Positions 45,563-53,725 of a DNA stretch of 64,000 nt are shown piece by piece (the first letter of the stretch is position 1; each line of letters starts with the position of its first letter). Location: the NCBI RefSeq assembly GCF_037974355.1, contig NZ_CP150235.1, positions 3,844,001 through 3,908,000 on the forward strand. Direction: 5' to 3'. The notes beneath the pieces were generated by a model. It saw only the letters and a program-made list of their open reading frames with translations, made no database searches and was not told where the DNA came from. Source of the DNA: Paenibacillus sp. FSL R5-0517 (GTDB lineage: Bacteria; Bacillota; Bacilli; Paenibacillales; Paenibacillaceae). A program made the position numbers and the translations under genes.

Positions 45563-46803
45563 AAGGCACCCTCCTTCCCTGCATACACATCCAAAGCAGC
45601 CTGCACTGCTTCACCGGCAGGTAATACGTGTCGATGACGCAATAGAACAGCTTCCAGCGCTCCGAGCACATGAAGTACGTTTTTGCGTTGGCAGCTGAAT
45701 CCCATGGTACCGATCCGCCAGATTTGCCCTTTCAACGGTCCGAATGAACTGGCAATTTCAATGCTGAAGTCGTTCAGCAACATGCTGCGCACCGACTCAC
45801 CATCAATTCCTTCCGGGATCGTAATACAGGTAACCACCGGAAGTTTACTGGACATATCCCCGTACAGTTGCAGTCCCATTCCCTGAATTCCGGCGACCAA
45901 CGCGCGTTCATTCATCAGATGTCTCTGGAACCTGGCTTCCAACCCTTCTTGCAGCAGAATACGTAATCCTTCGTGAAGGCCGTAGAGCATGGAGGTGGCT
46001 TCTGTATGGTGATTCAGCCGGGCCGAACTCCAGTAATCCTGCAGTTGGCTCAGGTCAAAATAATTACTGGCAATGGTGCGGCCTTCTGCCCGCGCACTGG
46101 TTGCGTCTCGGAGTCCACGTTCAACAGTTTTGCGGCTCATCAGCTTCTGTTCCACACGACTGTTGTACGTGAGAGGTGCCATCCCTGAAGGAACCGACAG
46201 GCATTTCTGCGTTCCGCCCATCACCGCATCCAGATACCAGGCATCCGTCTCTACCGGTGTCCCGCCAATGGTTGCTACAGCATCGACGACGAGTAAAATA
46301 TCAAGGTCGCGACAGGCTTTGCCAATGTCGGCAAGGGGCTGCATCTGGCCAGTGGAAGTCTCACCATGAACCATCGCAACCAGACTCGGTTTATGGGCAT
46401 GGATTGCCTTGATCACCTCTTCCGGATCAAATACCGTTCCCCATTCCGTTTCAAAAAAGACGACCTCTGCACCACAGCGTTCCGAGATTTCAACCAGCAG
46501 ATGTCCGAATCGTCCATAGATCGGGACCAGAACTTTGTCACCAGGCTGGATCAGACTGACCAACACCGCTTCAATGCCTGAACGGGATGTGCCATCGATC
46601 GGATAACACCACTCGTTATCTGTCATATATAACTCACGCAGCATCGCCATCGTCTCGTTCATCAAGGATGTGAACTCGGGGTCAAACTGCCCCAGGATCG
46701 GGAAGGATAATGCTCTGAGAACACGTGGATCAACTTCAACCGGTCCCGGGGTCATAATGGTCCGCAAGGACGGAGATAACTCTTTATAGCTGGACATCTG
46801 CAT
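45556..46803 (-). CDS. pucG: (S)-ureidoglycine--glyoxylate aminotransferase
   Basis: 415 residues of PLP fold type I, the alanine-glyoxylate aminotransferase group. TPGPVEVDPRVL at the N-terminus, DGTSRSGIEAVL (phosphate site), VVDAVATIGG and the PLP-Lys in MGGTQKCLSVPSG. B. subtilis PucG transfers the amino group of ureidoglycine to glyoxylate, giving glycine and oxalurate. It starts at the ATG touching the pucF stop; a second ATG lies two codons on. Confidence 0.93.
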   Translation of the reverse strand: MQMSSYKELSPSLRTIMTPGPVEVDPRVLRALSFPILGQFDPEFTSLMNETMAMLRELYMTDNEWCYPIDGTSRSGIEAVLVSLIQPGDKVLVPIYGRFGHLLVEISERCGAEVVFFETEWGTVFDPEEVIKAIHAHKPSLVAMVHGETSTGQMQPLADIGKACRDLDILLVVDAVATIGGTPVETDAWYLDAVMGGTQKCLSVPSGMAPLTYNSRVEQKLMSRKTVERGLRDATSARAEGRTIASNYFDLSQLQDYWSSARLNHHTEATSMLYGLHEGLRILLQEGLEARFQRHLMNERALVAGIQGMGLQLYGDMSSKLPVVTCITIPEGIDGESVRSMLLNDFSIEIASSFGPLKGQIWRIGTMGFSCQRKNVLHVLGALEAVLLRHRHVLPAGEAVQAALDVYAGKEGALC

Positions 46804-48111
46804 TCAACTCCCGTAACCGTATTTATAGAGTAGCCGAACCAGAACCCGAAAACCGTGCATCAGGTCTGCTTCAGCTGTATATTCAAGTGGATTATGACTG
46901 ATACCGTCCTGACTCGGCACAAAAATCATGGCTGTCGGACAAGCCGGCTGAAAAATCTGCGAATCATGTCCCGCTCCGCTTGGCATTAGCCAATAGGACA
47001 ACTGCTCCTGCTCACAGGTATCTTGGATGTCTGAGATCATTTCTGCATTCATAGGAATGGGCGTCACCGACAGATGTTCTTCCCAGTCCAGTCCGAGCTG
47101 CTGCTCGGCTGCGATCTTACTAAAAACCTGGAGCATATCCTGCCAGCAGCGATCAATACTTTCCTGCCGAATATGACGGATATCCAGTGAAAACACAGCT
47201 CGTGCTGCAACCACATTCCCCACACCCGGATCGGCTGTGATTCGCCCAACCGTGGCTACCAGCGGTTCTCCTGCTTGCAATGCAATATCCCTTACTGCAG
47301 TAATCATCTCAGCTGCTCCGGCTAATGCATCCTTGCGCCAGGACATCGGTGTCGTTCCCGCGTGATTCGCTTCTCCGCTGACGGTGATACTGAACCGCTT
47401 CTGACCTACAATATCGGATACAACGCCAATCGAATGTCCAAGACGTTCCAGAACCTGACCTTGCTCAATATGAAGCTCAATAAAGGCACCATATTTTTTT
47501 GCGGCCGGTCTATATGCACTATCGGGTCCAAAGCCCGCATCGCGGATCGCTTGTGCAAAGGTGACGCCGTCTTGATCCTTCAAATGCTCTACATCTTGCA
47601 GAGACGTTGTTCCTGTTATACTGCGTGAGCCCCAATATGCAAAAGGGAATCGACTCCCCTCTTCCTCACATAGGGAGACCACTTGAAGTGTGCGCTTCGG
47701 TGCTCCGAAATGCTTCTGCAAATACTCCAAAGCAAGGACACCCGCCACCACACCGTAAGCACCATCATACTTTCCACCATACACCACGGTATCGATATGT
47801 GATCCGGTCACGATTGGTAATTCTTCAGTACCAGTCGCTGATCCCTTACCCTCGCCCTCCAGTGTGCCATACAGATTACCGGACTGGTCGAACTCGGGAG
47901 ACAGCCCTTTTTCCTGCATTTTGGCAGCAAGGGCACCTTGTGCTTCACACCAAGCCGAGTCATACAACAGTCGTGTGACGCCGCCCTGTGCATCCGCACC
48001 ATATGTCGACAGCCAGTCAAGCATGGCTTGCAGCTCCACCTGTTCCACATTTGGCAAAGGAAGCGGTGCGTTATTGGTACCAGATGACCGGTATACTCCA
48101 GACTCCGTCAT
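46804..48111 (-). CDS. pucF: Allantoate amidohydrolase
   Basis: 435 residues of the M20 di-metal hydrolase family. Metal-binding blocks are GSHIDTVVYGGKYDGAYGV and CEEEGSRFPFAYWGSRSI, then IELHIEQGQVLE and PSGAGHDSQ. It hydrolyses allantoate to ureidoglycine, CO2 and ammonia. GGAGGAG precedes the ATG by seven bases, and the start overlaps the pucH stop (ATGA). Confidence 0.93.
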   Translation of the reverse strand: MTESGVYRSSGTNNAPLPLPNVEQVELQAMLDWLSTYGADAQGGVTRLLYDSAWCEAQGALAAKMQEKGLSPEFDQSGNLYGTLEGEGKGSATGTEELPIVTGSHIDTVVYGGKYDGAYGVVAGVLALEYLQKHFGAPKRTLQVVSLCEEEGSRFPFAYWGSRSITGTTSLQDVEHLKDQDGVTFAQAIRDAGFGPDSAYRPAAKKYGAFIELHIEQGQVLERLGHSIGVVSDIVGQKRFSITVSGEANHAGTTPMSWRKDALAGAAEMITAVRDIALQAGEPLVATVGRITADPGVGNVVAARAVFSLDIRHIRQESIDRCWQDMLQVFSKIAAEQQLGLDWEEHLSVTPIPMNAEMISDIQDTCEQEQLSYWLMPSGAGHDSQIFQPACPTAMIFVPSQDGISHNPLEYTAEADLMHGFRVLVRLLYKYGYGS

Positions 48112-49511
48112 GGCGTCTCCTCCGTTCCCACTTCAATGGGACTAGAAGAATAAGCCGCAATGTGTTGCCCGACAGGCAAAGGAGATAACCCGGATTCCGA
48201 GTTGTAGACGCGCTGACCACGGCAAAATACATCTGCAATCTGACACTTAAAGGTACGTCCCACATAAGGGCTCTGTTTATGCGTGTAGAGCAGATCCTCC
48301 GTGTTCAGGGTCGTGCCCTTACCCCAGTCAATCAGAACCAGATCTGCATCCATGCCAATTGCAATCTCCCCTTTATTCTCCAGACCAAGCCTTCTGGCAG
48401 GCTGCAGAGAGAGCACTCTTCCGAGCAACGGAAGGTCGATATTTCGCTGAAGATGTCCTTCCTCCAGCATGATTAGCAATGTGCTTTGTGCCCCGGATAT
48501 ACCGCCCCAGATTTCAAAGAAGTTATCCGATTGTTTCATGGATGGTGGGCAAGGAGAATGGTCTGAGGCGATAACATCAATCAATCCTGAATTCAGTGCA
48601 TCCCATAACTGCTCCTGTTCGGAAGAGCTGCGAAGAGGTGGAGCGCATTTTGCTACAGCACCCAATCGAACCACATCCTTCTCGGTCAGCGTCAGATAAT
48701 GAGGGCATGTCTCCGAAGTGACGTCTTGCCCACGCCGTTTGGCTGCTGCAATCAGATCCAGCGCTTCCCGGGTGCTAATATGCACAAAATGCAGCGCACA
48801 CCCGGTCTGTTCGCCGTATTTCAACGCTCGGGCAACCGCGACGACTTCAGCTTCCACAGGACGAGACCGGATATAATCCATCGGTTTCGTCTTTCCCTCT
48901 GCGATGCTTCTCGTAGCAAGTTCGGCAACGATGCCTTCGTCCTCTGCATGAAGTGCCAGCACACGGTTTAATGTTGCAAGTTCTTTCATCCCGTCCAGCA
49001 GCGTATGGTCATCAGCTCTGGCAAAGATGTCTTCCCCATCTCCACCCGGCTCGGACATAAATGCCTTGAATCCCGCAGCCCCCAGCCGTGCCAGTGGAGC
49101 AAGTTCATCCCGGTTGCCGGGAACCAAACCTCCCCAGAAAGCAAAATCAACATACGATTGGTCTGCGGCTGCTTTCATTTTCATCTCCCATGCTTCCGGC
49201 CTTGTGGTTGGGGGTACGCCGTTAAGCGGCATATCAACATAGGTCGTGATTCCTCCTGCGGCAAGGGCTGCCGAACCTGACTGGAATCCCTCCCAACTCG
49301 CGAGTCCGGGTTCATTGAAGTGTACATGAATGTCCACGACACCCGGCATCACTGTAAGCCCCTCAGCTTCTATGATGCAAGTCGCTTCACCAGCAGTCAG
49401 CCGCGTGGATAGTTCCGTAATTTTCTCACCCGTAATGCCAATATCCAGTTGCTCTACCCGATCTCTCAGCACCACCCGGGCCCCCCGGATGATGGTATCA
49501 AATGTAATCAT
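48108..49511 (-). CDS. pucH: Allantoinase
   Basis: 467 residues of the cyclic amidohydrolase family. Metal site DIHVHFNEPG, the carbamylated Lys in GAAGFKAFMSEPG, His in LHAEDEG and VHISTREAL, Asp in VIASDHSPC. It opens the hydantoin ring of allantoin to allantoate. GGGAGGG lies nine bases before the ATG. Confidence 0.94.
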   Translation of the reverse strand: MITFDTIIRGARVVLRDRVEQLDIGITGEKITELSTRLTAGEATCIIEAEGLTVMPGVVDIHVHFNEPGLASWEGFQSGSAALAAGGITTYVDMPLNGVPPTTRPEAWEMKMKAAADQSYVDFAFWGGLVPGNRDELAPLARLGAAGFKAFMSEPGGDGEDIFARADDHTLLDGMKELATLNRVLALHAEDEGIVAELATRSIAEGKTKPMDYIRSRPVEAEVVAVARALKYGEQTGCALHFVHISTREALDLIAAAKRRGQDVTSETCPHYLTLTEKDVVRLGAVAKCAPPLRSSSEQEQLWDALNSGLIDVIASDHSPCPPSMKQSDNFFEIWGGISGAQSTLLIMLEEGHLQRNIDLPLLGRVLSLQPARRLGLENKGEIAIGMDADLVLIDWGKGTTLNTEDLLYTHKQSPYVGRTFKCQIADVFCRGQRVYNSESGLSPLPVGQHIAAYSSSPIEVGTEETP

Positions 49512-49554
49512 GTGGATGACCCTCCCCCTGAATCAGAACCGGATATGTGCATGT

Positions 49555-49932
49555 TCAGCTTCCCCGGTATGTACTGTAACCTCCTGGAGCAATCAATAAT
49601 GGAATATGGTAATGGCTTGAGGCATCAGATACGGCAAACCGTATCGGAACAATCGTCCATAATGCCTGCCCCAGCTCCTCCAATGAACGATGTGCGTAAT
49701 AACTCTCGACATGGAATTGAAGCTCATATATCGCTGGCTCCAACTTGCCTCCATCCAGCAGCGGTGCATCCAAACGCCCATCCGCATTGGTCACCGACTC
49801 AGCTACTTTTGTCTTGTTTTCTTGTTCACCATCCCTCTTCAGGGTATACAGTTCGATCCGAACACCCGCAGCAGGCACACCTTTGGAGGTATCCAGCACA
49901 TGTGTTGTAATTCGGCCATCAGACATCGACAT
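49555..49932 (-). CDS. pucM: 5-hydroxyisourate hydrolase (transthyretin-like)
   Basis: 125 residues. N-terminal ITTHVLDTSKGVPA and the family's C-terminal tetrad YRGS are intact, with PIRF in the middle. It turns 5-hydroxyisourate, the product of urate oxidase, into OHCU. The start codon overlaps the pucL stop in TAATG. Confidence 0.94.
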   Translation of the reverse strand: MSMSDGRITTHVLDTSKGVPAAGVRIELYTLKRDGEQENKTKVAESVTNADGRLDAPLLDGGKLEPAIYELQFHVESYYAHRSLEELGQALWTIVPIRFAVSDASSHYHIPLLIAPGGYSTYRGS

Positions 49933-51437
49933 TAGACGTCACCTTCTTTCCCGGCGTCACGGCCGCCTGTTCCCAGATCATCCCTTGTCATCGAGAAACC
50001 CTGGAATCCATAAGGTGGTCTCGGTTCGGTAAATACTTTGCCTTCTCCCTCCTTCACTTCCTCCAGCACTGTCTCCCAAGTCCGATTGTTGGATTCAAAT
50101 GAAACCTCACTCAGTTGCTCAAATCGACTTAACAACCTCCGTCCAATCTGGTAAATCAGATGTTGAATGGAAGCAGATCGACACTCGTGAAACACCGCAG
50201 CAGCCAAGTCTCTGACCTGTTCCGCCGCTACATACCGTCCACGCTGATCATCCATGCCATCTCTCGGATCTTCATAACGCCAATTGATGTTCAGGAAAAT
50301 AAATAACGGTCGATCCCATGTCTCTGGAAGAGTGGTATATTCATCCTGCATAAATCCGGCAAATTCACTGCCTTTGACCTTGATCAGTCTTAGATCGGCT
50401 ACACCACTGAAATGGTTGCTTAATTCGATCGAGTCTCCTGTTCGTTCTGCTTCCACGGCAGCTGTCGCACGATCATTCTGTGAATAACGAAATACGAGCG
50501 TACTCGGTCGATAGCTTCCTTCTAATCCAATGGGTATATCTTCAAAAGGAATCTGGTCCGCTGTCATCTGAACCTTGCTCATCTGCGGATACGTCTCCAG
50601 GAAACGACGGCTTACCAGCGCAAGAAATCCTTCCACCGTTGCCCCTGTATAATCCGCTGCATGTTTCAGAATGAAATTTTTCATTGAATCAGTTGCGACC
50701 ACCAGCGAATTATCCCCTTCTGCAAAAGAAGGCAAGAATTCATCACCCTGCACAGCGACCTTAATGTTTAATCCAAACAGAATATTGCTGCGTCCCATGA
50801 ACGGCGATTCCGGAATGGACTGTATGCCCGTCAACGGTTTGGCGTAGGAACGGTACATCCACACATCCCCTTTGCCGTAATACATGGTCCGCTGCTGCAC
50901 TGCGGCTGGCTTGCTCACAAACTCATGTTCATGACCGATCTGTGCGAGCCACTGCTCCAAGCGAATGCCCGCAATCTTGAATACTTCCCTCAAGGCAGTC
51001 TCGAATTCTTCTTCCCTGCCTCGGCGATGACGTTGCCTCATGGATTCGAGGATGGAGCTTGCGGTATGGCCTTTTACAGCCAGTATGAATGGAAAGCCGA
51101 ATTGGCTTGTATATGCTTTGTTTAATTGTTGAAGTTCGTTGTATTGCTCTTGTGAGAGTGAATCAAGGCCTGCACCAGCTTGTTCCTGAACGGAATTGCT
51201 GCTCATGCTGATTCGTGCTCCAAGATCCGGGTGATTTCGAAGCAATTGCAACTTCACCTGGTCATCCGATGCCTGAACCACGTTCTTCATCACGTTCATC
51301 ATCTGTTCAAATGAATCAAACGGTCGTAAAAGCCCGGAACGCTCAGCCACCCATGGTGATTCTTCAAATAAGCCGCCAAACGTATGCACGAACTGCGTGA
51401 TAGACCAGTTGTTAACAAGTTTAATTAAGTCGCTCAT
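49932..51437 (-). CDS. pucL: Bifunctional OHCU decarboxylase / urate oxidase
   Basis: 501 residues, a fusion. Residues about 1-165 are OHCU decarboxylase (FGGLFEESPWVAE, NHPDLGAR, GFPFILAVKG). Residues about 180-495 are cofactor-free uricase (YYGKGDVWMYRSYAKPL, ATDSMKNFILKHAADY, RYSQNDRATAAVE). The N-terminal half acts two steps after the C-terminal half, with PucM between, so urate becomes S-allantoin. The same fusion is known from B. subtilis. GGAGG is seven bases before the ATG. First gene of the long puc unit. Confidence 0.95.
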   Translation of the reverse strand: MSDLIKLVNNWSITQFVHTFGGLFEESPWVAERSGLLRPFDSFEQMMNVMKNVVQASDDQVKLQLLRNHPDLGARISMSSNSVQEQAGAGLDSLSQEQYNELQQLNKAYTSQFGFPFILAVKGHTASSILESMRQRHRRGREEEFETALREVFKIAGIRLEQWLAQIGHEHEFVSKPAAVQQRTMYYGKGDVWMYRSYAKPLTGIQSIPESPFMGRSNILFGLNIKVAVQGDEFLPSFAEGDNSLVVATDSMKNFILKHAADYTGATVEGFLALVSRRFLETYPQMSKVQMTADQIPFEDIPIGLEGSYRPSTLVFRYSQNDRATAAVEAERTGDSIELSNHFSGVADLRLIKVKGSEFAGFMQDEYTTLPETWDRPLFIFLNINWRYEDPRDGMDDQRGRYVAAEQVRDLAAAVFHECRSASIQHLIYQIGRRLLSRFEQLSEVSFESNNRTWETVLEEVKEGEGKVFTEPRPPYGFQGFSMTRDDLGTGGRDAGKEGDV

Positions 51438-51595
51438 GTTAGAACCTCCGGTCTGTTATGGATTATTGTTCTTCATTCTAAGTGTCGTTCAATGTCGCGA
51501 CAACAATATTTACGCAATTTTGTAATATAACATAACATCAGAGTTTCGATTTGTTTGCTGTGCACGGGAAGTTCAGCTTTTATTGTCCTTAAACA

Positions 51596-51630
51596 TGAAA
51601 AAACCGCACTCCATCAAGGGAATGCGGTTC
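51596..51630 (-). terminator. Terminator of pucR
   Basis: AACCGCATTCC / GGAGTGCGGTT with one mismatch, followed on the minus strand by TTTTTT. It separates pucR from pucL, so pucL needs its own promoter in 51438-51595, for which I see no clear elements. Confidence 0.85.
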
Positions 51631-51675
51631 ATGGGTCTAAGACCCATTAGCATTGTCATCTTGCACAATGCGCGG

Positions 51676-53298
51676 TTAGAGTTGCACATTATGCGGTCTT
51701 GCAGCTGCTTTGTCCCGCACAAACTTGCGGAAGGTGAATACCAGCTTTAATTTCAGCAGATCATTCGTCTTCTTAAAGTCCATTTGCAGCAAGCTGCCGA
51801 CTTTCTCCATACGATAGGTGACCGTGTTTCGATGCACAAACAGCTGCTTGGCAGCTTCATTGATCAGTCCATCGTTCTCAATAAAGGACTCCAATGTATT
51901 CATTAATACCTGATTGGGATCACCGTCTCTGGCAAGTAACGGTTCAAGTACTTTATTGCAGTAATTCTCCATGATGTTATCCGGTACATGTTGGAACACA
52001 TAGGCAAATTCGAGCATTTCAAATTGCAACGCACGGTCTTTCATGCCGAATCGACGAGCCAGTTGTCGAGTATCCAGACATTCCTGATACGCTTCACGGA
52101 GCGATTTGGGTTCATGTTTCATTTTGCTGATCCAGAAACGCGGAGCCGGTGCCCCTTTTGCTTCTTGTGCTGCCAGCACATCACCGAACCGGTTCAACAA
52201 AAAACCTGACAGTTCCTCTCCATAGTCTCTCCCTGTTGGACAGGTATAGATGGACAGAATGCCATCTTCGATCTGAAAATGCTGTGAGGCCGTGAATTGC
52301 ATCAGCGGATTGTATTGTAATTCACGATGAATCTGTTTAAGCAGCTTTCCCTCGGCGAAGAGAGTCGGCTCAAGCGTAATCAGTACGCACTGATACGTTC
52401 CCTGGAACAGATGTACACCTTTGTTTTCACTCAAGGTGGTCAATTCCTGAATGGTCATTTTGTTATCCAGATACTGTGAAAGTAGTATACGCATCTCATC
52501 TTGAACGGTTGGATTAATATGCTCGCGATAAGTCATATCCATATAAAATGCCAGTACATCGGCAGCCTGTTGGAACAGTTCTTCTTCTGCCCGAAGGGAT
52601 AAGGCTGAATCGGTAAACACCAGCAACGATCCGTATTCTTCATCATTCTGCTTGATCGGTACGCGATGACAACTTCCCTGATTCCATTTCACTCGGTGCA
52701 TGACGGATTTCCATGGCCAGCCCTGGGTTACAGCATCCCCTGCAATGCCTTCACTGCCATAGAGCACATGCCCACGTGAACCAATGACGGCAAGCGGATA
52801 GTTCAACACCGTAGCAAGTTCGGCAAACACATTCCGGTGTGGCTGTTGTTGCAGAGCAAACTGCATTAATTTCTTTTGCTTCTGCACAACCTCATGCAGC
52901 AATCGGTTACTGCGTTCATGCTCAGCCTTGAACAAGGCATTCATCTGGTCCGAGAAGGTGAATTGAAAAGGAAGCTCCAGCAATGGTAACCGAAGTCGAT
53001 CCGCTTCCTCGACAATGCCTTGGGGAATGGACTGCCAGAAGCGTCCCAGCTTGATGCCGAGTCCTGCGCAGCCACGTTCATTCAAGCGCCGCATCAAACG
53101 CAGTGCGTCTGTTTCACTGTCTTTCATAATAAAAGCGGTGGTGAACAACATTTCTCCGGATTTGATCCAATCCGCGATATCAGGAGCGTCCATGACATTA
53201 ACGGATTTCATCATCCGTGAAGTCCCTTCTCCACCCGCAACCAGTTTGGCCTCGGACAACGGGTATACCTGTAAAGCCTCTTTAACCGTAAGTTGCAT
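51676..53298 (-). CDS. pucR: PucR-family transcriptional regulator of purine catabolism
   Basis: 540 residues. N-terminal PucR domain (about 1-125: VKEALQVYPLSEAKLVAGGEG, VMDAPDIADWIKSGEMLFTTAF), a GAF/GGDEF-like middle, and a C-terminal HTH_30 (DGLINEAAKQLFVHRNTVTYRMEKVG). PucR of B. subtilis activates puc genes when purines are the nitrogen source. ATG 53298 follows GGGAGG by eight bases. Confidence 0.92.
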   Translation of the reverse strand: MQLTVKEALQVYPLSEAKLVAGGEGTSRMMKSVNVMDAPDIADWIKSGEMLFTTAFIMKDSETDALRLMRRLNERGCAGLGIKLGRFWQSIPQGIVEEADRLRLPLLELPFQFTFSDQMNALFKAEHERSNRLLHEVVQKQKKLMQFALQQQPHRNVFAELATVLNYPLAVIGSRGHVLYGSEGIAGDAVTQGWPWKSVMHRVKWNQGSCHRVPIKQNDEEYGSLLVFTDSALSLRAEEELFQQAADVLAFYMDMTYREHINPTVQDEMRILLSQYLDNKMTIQELTTLSENKGVHLFQGTYQCVLITLEPTLFAEGKLLKQIHRELQYNPLMQFTASQHFQIEDGILSIYTCPTGRDYGEELSGFLLNRFGDVLAAQEAKGAPAPRFWISKMKHEPKSLREAYQECLDTRQLARRFGMKDRALQFEMLEFAYVFQHVPDNIMENYCNKVLEPLLARDGDPNQVLMNTLESFIENDGLINEAAKQLFVHRNTVTYRMEKVGSLLQMDFKKTNDLLKLKLVFTFRKFVRDKAAARPHNVQL

Positions 53299-53461
53299 GG
53301 ACACTACCTCCCATATATATAACACAAAATCATGTTATTTTCGTTTCAACAGAATTAATTCTGGATTACATTACTAATTACATCTATATTCATCCATTTA
53401 ACTTTGTTTGTTGTTAAGTATTATAACATCAATTTATTCAATAAAGCTTACACGACAAAAA

Positions 53462-53518
53462 AATAAAACCTATGACCTAATTACAGCGCACTTTGCTGTA
53501 ATCGGCATAGGTTTTATT
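53462..53518. terminator. Two-part hairpin, likely terminator
   Basis: Outer arms AATAAAACCTATG / CATAGGTTTTATT and inner arms ATTACAGC / GCTGTAAT. A- and T-rich flanks make it usable in both directions. It lies between the histidine kinase gene and pucR in the 427-bp gap that also holds a complete dispersed repeat. Confidence 0.7.
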
Positions 53519-53539
53519 AAAATTATTATGATCCACATA

Positions 53540-53721
53540 AGTTGAAGTAATCCATTTACACGATAACGGAGAGGGCAGAAAAAACCTGAAAAAGCGAAGC
53601 GTTCGCCTTTATCCCCGGATTTTCCCCTTTAAAAAAGGGAATCGAAAAAATCTGGGGATAACAGCGATTGGAGGGTTGTTCTGTCATCGTAGTGTCAGTG
53701 TAAATAACTTTTAGTTCAACT
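53540..53721 (-). repeat. Dispersed MITE-like repeat, complete copy (inverted)
   Basis: 182 bp with terminal arms AGTTGAAGTAATCCATTTACAC (53540-53561) and GTGTAAATAACTTTTAGTTCAACT (53698-53721, inverted). Inside lies the same palindrome ATCCCCGGAT..TCTGGGGAT and GCGAAGCGTTCGCC as in the copy at 23840, in reverse orientation. It ends four bases before the kinase stop codon. Confidence 0.88.
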
Positions 53722-53725
53722 ACGA

